Positions 59,877 to 64,000 of a stretch of DNA of 64,000 nt are shown here, one piece after another (within the stretch, counting starts at the first letter, position 1; the number at the start of each line of letters is the position of its first letter). The notes under the pieces were generated by a model, which did no database searches, was not told where the DNA came from, and worked only from the letters and a program-made list of their open reading frames with translations. The stretch comes from Capillimicrobium parvum. GTDB taxonomy: Bacteria > Actinomycetota > Thermoleophilia > Solirubrobacterales > Solirubrobacteraceae. Location of the stretch: positions 1,116,001 through 1,180,000 of the forward strand of contig NZ_CP087164.1 of assembly GCF_021172045.1 (NCBI RefSeq), in the 5' to 3' direction. Both the position numbers and the translations under genes were made by a program.

Positions 59877-62582
59877 GTGCCGGAGCGATCGGATCACTCG
59901 GGTGTCTCGTCCAAGAGCAGCGGCGCAAAGCGCCGCGACAGGACCGAGGGCTTGCTGACCCACGCAAGCCGCCTGCTGGCGATCGACCTGGACTACGACG
60001 AAACCGTCTCCAGGGTCGCGTTTCTGCTGTCAGGCCTCGCCGACTGGTGCGTCGTCGAGACGGTTGACACGGACGGGTCGTGCGCCCAGCTGGCGGTCGC
60101 GCATGATGATCCGCGCAAGCGCGCACTCGCGGAGCAGATGTGGCAGCTCTATCCGCCCACCGCCGACCGTCCGGATCTATCGCGACGTCTGCTCAAGACC
60201 GGCAGGCCGGAGCTGGTGTCCGATGTCTCGGAAGGGTTCCTGCAGAGCGTCGCTCAGACCGCGGATCATCTGCGCATGCTGCACGAGCTTGGGCTTCGGT
60301 CGCTGCTGGCCGTGCCGTTGCGGACACGAGGACGAGTGTTGGGAACGATCCTGCTCGCAAACGCTGAGTCAAGCAAGCGGTTCACCGAGGAAGACCTCGA
60401 GATCGCCGAGGATCTGGCGCGGCGCGCGGCGCTGGCGATCGATAACGCTGCACTGCACAAGTCCGAACAGGAGGCCCGACGCCGCGCCGAGCGAGCGGCC
60501 GAGCGCATTGGCCGCCTCCAAGCTCTCACCGCGGCACTGTCGCGAGCGCTGACGCCCACGGTGGTTGCGGAGGTGATGCTCGGCCAGGGTGCTGTGGCGG
60601 TCGGCGCCGACGGCGGCTTCGTGCGGCTCCTGACGGCTGACGCAAGCCATCTCCGTCTTGTCGCGACAGCAGGCACGTCAGAACGCTTTGCGCGTTCGTA
60701 CTCGCTTGTTCCGATTATGAGCCAGCTTCCCGACGCCGTGGTCTTTCGCTCCGGCGTGGAGGGGTATTTCGAGTCGGCCGCCGAGCTGCGGGCGGCGTCG
60801 TCGGAGTTCGCGTCACTGCACGAGGAGTCCGGGCATCAGGCGGTCGTGTTCGTCCCGCTGCATGGGTTTGATGGGCCGATCGGGGTGATGGCGCTGACCT
60901 TCGCGGACGCTCGGACGTTCGACGGTGAGGATCGTGAGCTTCTGACCGCCCTCGCGGATCCATGTGACCAGGCGCTCGAGCGCGCACGGCTCTACGAGGC
61001 CGAGCGGCAGGCCCGGGCAGCCGCCGAGCTGGCGATCGAGCAAACGACGCGCCTGCAGCGCCTCGCGGCCGAACTGGCGGCCGCGCTGACGTGCGCGGAG
61101 GTGGCCGAGGTCGTCGTGACCGAGGGGATCGCGAGCATCGACGCCGACGCCAGCGCGCTTCAGTTGCTCAGCGCCGACGGCACGATGCTCGAGGTCGTCT
61201 GTGGAAAAGGCTCGGACCGGGCACTGATCGAAGCCGGGTGGCGCCGGTTCCCCAGTGATCTGAGGGTGCCGAGCGGCGACGCGCTGCGCACGCTCGAGCC
61301 GGTGTTCATCGAGTCGAACGAGGACATTCGCGAGCACTACCCCGACCTGGACGGCTACCCCCACATGCGCGACGCGGGAGCTGGCACGCGCGCCAGGGCC
61401 GGGGCGCACATTCCGCTCATCGTGTCGGGGCAGCCCCTGGGGGTGCTGTTCCTCGGCTTCTCCCGGGCGCGCAGGTTCTCGGAGCCGCAGCGGTCGTTCG
61501 TCGTCGCGCTCGGCCGTCAATGCGCGCAGGCATTGAAGCGGGCCCAGCTCTACGAGACGGAGCTCGAAGGGCGGGGCAGGCTCAGCCGACTCGTCGAGCG
61601 GCTGCACGAAGGCGTGGTCAGCGTCGACGCACGCGGCCACGTCGAGTTCGCCAGCTCGACGGCGAAGCAGATGTTGTGCGCGGCGTCGCTCAAGGAAGGA
61701 CGGCCGGTGCCAGAAACCTGGTTGGGCTTCCCGCTGGCAGACTTCGTCGCCGCCCTGTCCGACGCCGACCAACGTGTCGTGGAGGCCCAGGTGGCCAGCC
61801 CCGACCGAGCGCGTGTGTTCAGCCTGATGGGGATCCCTGCGGCTGGCTCTGAGGCGGTGCTTCTTGTGGTGACCGACGTGTCGGCGAGCGAACAGCGCCG
61901 GCGCGTCGAGCGCGAGTTCATCGACAACGCCGCGCACGAGCTGCGGACTCCGCTGGCGGCGATCACGAGCGCGATCGAGCGTCTCCAGGCCGGGGCCCGC
62001 GAGGACCCGGAGAGGCGTGACCGGTTCCTCGGCCACATCCAGCACGAATCGGCGCGCCTGAACCGGCTGGCGTCTTCGTTGCTCGTGCTCGCGCGGGCGC
62101 AGACGCGGGAGGCGGAACCGCAACGTGAGGAGATCCCCGTGTGCGGGCTGCTCGAGGAGCTGGTCAGCGGACTAACGCTCAATCCAGGCATCGAGCTGCG
62201 GCTCGACTGTCCGGCTGACCTGGTGGTCCACAGCAACCGAGACCTCCTGGAGCACGCAGTGCTCAACCTGGCCAGCAACGCCGCTCGCCACACCACCAGT
62301 GGCGCGATCGGCGTGAGCGCCCGTCTCCTCGACGACGACTCCGTGATGCTCGAGGTCAGCGATACAGGCTCCGGTATCGCACCCGAGGAGTTCGACAGGC
62401 TCTTCGATCGCTTCTATCGCGGCCCGAGGGAGGTACGGCGCGCCGGTTTCGGGCTCGGACTTCCGATCACCAAGGAGGCCGTCGAGGCGATCGGCGGCCG
62501 GATCGAGATCGATTCGATTCACGGCGAGGGCACGACTGCTCGCATCGTCCTCCCGGCTGTCGACGTCACGATGGAGGCATGA
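59877..62582 (+). CDS. Soluble histidine kinase with three GAF domains
   Basis: 901 residues from GTG 59877, with no transmembrane helix. Three GAF sensor domains (about 30-195, 210-375, 390-555), a PAS-like segment (about 565-660), then HisKA with the histidine in NAAHELRTPLAAITSAIE and HATPase with NLASNAARHT, VSDTGSGIAPEEF and GFGLGLPITKEAVE. Several GAFs suggest cytoplasmic ligand, redox or light sensing; no chromophore cysteine is obvious. Its stop overlaps the regulator ATG (ATGA). The partner is the OmpR-type regulator. Confidence 0.93.
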   Translation: MPERSDHSGVSSKSSGAKRRDRTEGLLTHASRLLAIDLDYDETVSRVAFLLSGLADWCVVETVDTDGSCAQLAVAHDDPRKRALAEQMWQLYPPTADRPDLSRRLLKTGRPELVSDVSEGFLQSVAQTADHLRMLHELGLRSLLAVPLRTRGRVLGTILLANAESSKRFTEEDLEIAEDLARRAALAIDNAALHKSEQEARRRAERAAERIGRLQALTAALSRALTPTVVAEVMLGQGAVAVGADGGFVRLLTADASHLRLVATAGTSERFARSYSLVPIMSQLPDAVVFRSGVEGYFESAAELRAASSEFASLHEESGHQAVVFVPLHGFDGPIGVMALTFADARTFDGEDRELLTALADPCDQALERARLYEAERQARAAAELAIEQTTRLQRLAAELAAALTCAEVAEVVVTEGIASIDADASALQLLSADGTMLEVVCGKGSDRALIEAGWRRFPSDLRVPSGDALRTLEPVFIESNEDIREHYPDLDGYPHMRDAGAGTRARAGAHIPLIVSGQPLGVLFLGFSRARRFSEPQRSFVVALGRQCAQALKRAQLYETELEGRGRLSRLVERLHEGVVSVDARGHVEFASSTAKQMLCAASLKEGRPVPETWLGFPLADFVAALSDADQRVVEAQVASPDRARVFSLMGIPAAGSEAVLLVVTDVSASEQRRRVEREFIDNAAHELRTPLAAITSAIERLQAGAREDPERRDRFLGHIQHESARLNRLASSLLVLARAQTREAEPQREEIPVCGLLEELVSGLTLNPGIELRLDCPADLVVHSNRDLLEHAVLNLASNAARHTTSGAIGVSARLLDDDSVMLEVSDTGSGIAPEEFDRLFDRFYRGPREVRRAGFGLGLPITKEAVEAIGGRIEIDSIHGEGTTARIVLPAVDVTMEA

Positions 62583-63265
62583 ACGAGCGCATCCTCATCG
62601 TCGAGGACACCGAGGCGATCCTCGACGCCGTCACCGATGCCCTCGCCGCAGAGGGATTCGACGTGCAGGGCGCCTGCGATGGCACGGCCGCGCTTGCGGT
62701 CGCCGAAGCCGAGCCATTCGATCTGGTGATCCTCGACGTCATGCTGCCGGGACTCTCGGGCACCGAGATCTGTCGTCGGCTGCGCGCCACAAGCGCGGTA
62801 CCGATCATCATGCTCACCGCCCGCGACGCCGAAGCCGACCGCGTTCTCGGCCTCGAGATCGGCGCCGACGACTACATCACCAAGCCGTTCTCGGAGGTGG
62901 AACTGCTCAGCCGTGTTCGTGCGATCCTGCGTCGGCGGCGGCTCGACCGCACTGGAGACTCGGGTCTGCGACGACTCGGCGGGCTGAGTATCGATGGTGT
63001 CAAGCACGAGGTCGTGGCCGACGGAAGACCGGTCGCGCTCACTCCCTCGGAGTACAAGCTGCTCGCGCTGCTCGCCGAGGAGCCGGGCCGGTTGTTCACG
63101 CGCCGCGAAATCATGCAGCATCTCTGGCAGAGCACCTACGTCGGCGATGAGCGGGCTTGCGACGCGCACGTCTCGACGCTGCGCAGCAAGATCGAGCGCG
63201 ACCGCGCGCACCCCGAGCGGATCATCACGGTGCCCGGCTTCGGCTACAAGCTGGTCGCTGCCTGA
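62579..63265 (+). CDS. OmpR/PhoB-family response regulator
   Basis: 228 residues. Receiver with acidic ILIVEDTE, phospho-acceptor aspartate 53 in LVILDVMLPG, threonine in IMLTARDA and lysine in YITKPFSE; then a winged-helix DNA-binding domain (LTPSEYKLLALLAEEPGRLF, TVPGFGYKLV end). It is the output of the three-GAF kinase. Target genes unknown; an inverted repeat lies 48 bp after it. Confidence 0.95.
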   Translation: MNERILIVEDTEAILDAVTDALAAEGFDVQGACDGTAALAVAEAEPFDLVILDVMLPGLSGTEICRRLRATSAVPIIMLTARDAEADRVLGLEIGADDYITKPFSEVELLSRVRAILRRRRLDRTGDSGLRRLGGLSIDGVKHEVVADGRPVALTPSEYKLLALLAEEPGRLFTRREIMQHLWQSTYVGDERACDAHVSTLRSKIERDRAHPERIITVPGFGYKLVAA

Positions 63266-63312
63266 GCTCAACCGCCTGCCGGTCGCGCTCACGGCCGCGC
63301 CGGCGCTGACCA

Positions 63313-63330
63313 TGTGAGGGAACCCTCACA
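63313..63330. repeat. Perfect inverted repeat after the two-component genes
   Basis: TGTGAGGG-AA-CCCTCACA, 8-bp arms with a 2-nt centre. Such a short centre suits an operator better than a terminator. It may bind the response regulator and act on the downstream sigma-factor unit. Confidence 0.5.
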
Positions 63331-63428
63331 GCATCTGCACTGCATCGGCAGCGCGGTAGCTGGATCGCCCATGTGACCCCGCTTAGCGTGGCAGACAGCT
63401 GCCAATGTCGCCAAGCGAAGGAGCCTCG

Positions 63429-63500
63429 ATGCTGGGACAGCAACATGGCGTAATCCTCTTAAGCGTGAGATCGTGCCGCACGACGCGGTCCCGCCGATGA
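63429..63500 (+). CDS. Possible 23-residue leader peptide
   Basis: MLGQQHGVILLSV then a basic tail, TGA at 63498-63500. AAGGAG lies 5 nt before the ATG, a clear ribosome site. The stop overlaps ATG 63497 of the zinc-ribbon protein (ATGA), so it may couple or regulate its translation. Confidence 0.45.
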   Translation: MLGQQHGVILLSVRSCRTTRSRR

Positions 63501-63676
63501 TCGTTCTCGGTTGTCGCCATTGCGGATTCTCGATGCGTCCTCGCGCAGCGTTCTTGTCGATGGAGCACTGCCCGCGCTGTCTGGCGCGCCGGCGGGCGGT
63601 GGAGCGCCTGGTCGAAGTGCAGAGCAGGCCGGTGGCACCCCAGCTCGAAGGTTCGTCGGCTTCGAGAGGGTCGTGA
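63497..63676 (+). CDS. Small zinc-ribbon protein
   Basis: 59 residues from ATG 63497 (MIVLGCRHCGFSM); a GTG at 63473 is also open. Two C-x-x-C knuckles, CRHCG and CPRCLARR, form a zinc ribbon. Its coding ends 2 bp before the sigma-factor ATG, so the two are one operon. It may bind nucleic acid or the sigma factor. Unknown otherwise. Confidence 0.7.
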   Translation: MIVLGCRHCGFSMRPRAAFLSMEHCPRCLARRRAVERLVEVQSRPVAPQLEGSSASRGS

Positions 63677-63678
63677 CC

Positions 63679-64000
63679 ATGGCCTCGGCATCGATCGCCC
63701 CGAGCGCGCCGGCGGGCCTGGACACGGTACAGGCGCCGGCTGAATGCAGGCTGCGCTTCCCGGGTGGGGGGGTCGCATACCGCCCGCAGCTTGATGGCGA
63801 GTCGCTGTGGTGGTGGCAGCGGCTGCACGGGACCGAGCCGCTGCGCCGCGAGGCGATCGCCCTTCTGCATGAGCGGCTGCGGCGCGAGGCCGCGTTTCAC
63901 ATTCGCCTGCGGGTGCGCGCGCTGTCAGCGTTTCCGCGCAGCGACATCGACGACCTTGCCGTTGAGGCGGCCGACGATGCGCTGATGGCGCTGCTGCGAA
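63679..64000 (+). CDS. Sigma-70 family factor, N-terminal part (cut by window edge)
   Basis: The frame is open to the window end (107 codons). After a 45-residue head it reads WWQRLHGTEPLRREAIALLH, a basic helix and DDLAVEAADDALMALLR, the layout of region 1.2/2 in sigma-70 family factors of this group. A GAGAGGG site stands upstream. Family is likely; the diagnostic later regions lie outside. Confidence 0.7.
   Translation, partial: MASASIAPSAPAGLDTVQAPAECRLRFPGGGVAYRPQLDGESLWWWQRLHGTEPLRREAIALLHERLRREAAFHIRLRVRALSAFPRSDIDDLAVEAADDALMALLR

Noticed and set aside
1-64000. CRISPR arrays, tRNA or rRNA genes, insertion sequences, prophage
   Set aside because: No regularly spaced repeats, cloverleaf ends with CCA, transposase motifs or phage genes were recognised. 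A tRNA or profile scan would be needed to be fully sure.

Overview
The window is very GC-rich DNA with GTG starts, short ATGA/GTGA gene overlaps and several TANNNT -10 boxes placed 6-10 nt before start codons (leaderless-type promoters). With several PucR/CdaR-type regulators, hydantoinase and amidase genes and no horizontally acquired AT-rich blocks, this points to a high-GC actinobacterium. I infer a soil Thermoleophilia/Solirubrobacterales-like lineage from gene style; no rRNA is present to prove it. No rRNA, tRNA, CRISPR array, insertion sequence or prophage was seen.

Layout: (1) 0-4.6 kb: end of a PucR regulator, a LacI regulator, an MMPL exporter and a VapBC-type toxin-antitoxin pair. 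(2) 4.6-24.1 kb: a long co-directional catabolic locus. It has a carboxyltransferase-like enzyme, a class III aminotransferase, a GlcD-like FAD dehydrogenase, a ThDP enzyme, a PucR regulator, a 2-hydroxyacid dehydrogenase, an allantoinase-like amidohydrolase, three urease-like subunits, HyuA/HyuB, a DadA-like oxidase, a dihydropyrimidinase-like hydrolase and an acetamidase-like protein. I read this as ureide (hydantoin/allantoin-type) ring opening, nitrogen release and handling of two-carbon acids such as glyoxylate. The urease-like trio without accessory genes is the most unusual part.

(3) 24.0-28.0 kb: a two-component pair with a degenerate receiver protein, a hydrolase and a cold-shock protein with a long leader. 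(4) 28.1-32.9 kb: a tightly coupled SDR - CoA ligase - Zn-ribbon/OB - thiolase - P450 operon. (5) 32.9-38.0 kb: a secreted peptidase-type hydrolase, a frameshifted ThDP enzyme, a small secreted NTF2-like protein and a HEPN-like protein.

(6) 38.1-48.9 kb: a tungsten/molybdenum enzyme island. It has a small Gly-Gly-Gly-tailed protein, a MobA-MoaD fusion, a tungsten-type aldehyde:ferredoxin oxidoreductase, a NAD-linked formate dehydrogenase (alpha subunit plus a fused NuoE-NuoF subunit) and two MoeA proteins, one with a binding-protein-like tail. (7) 49.2-53.9 kb: a second amide locus: a CdaR/PucR regulator, a decayed substrate-binding-protein gene, formamidase FmdA, zinc ribbon FmdB and an MFS carrier. 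(8) 54.6-59.6 kb: an aquaporin, a glutathione-independent formaldehyde dehydrogenase, a stress-type protein, a DUF488 protein, a DoxX-like membrane protein and an AhpD-like protein. (9) 59.9-64.0 kb: a three-GAF histidine kinase with an OmpR-type regulator, then a leader peptide, a zinc-ribbon protein and the start of a sigma factor.

The formamidase, formate dehydrogenase, aldehyde oxidoreductase and formaldehyde dehydrogenase together suggest heavy one-carbon and aldehyde traffic. All functions are from reading the sequence; no database search was run.
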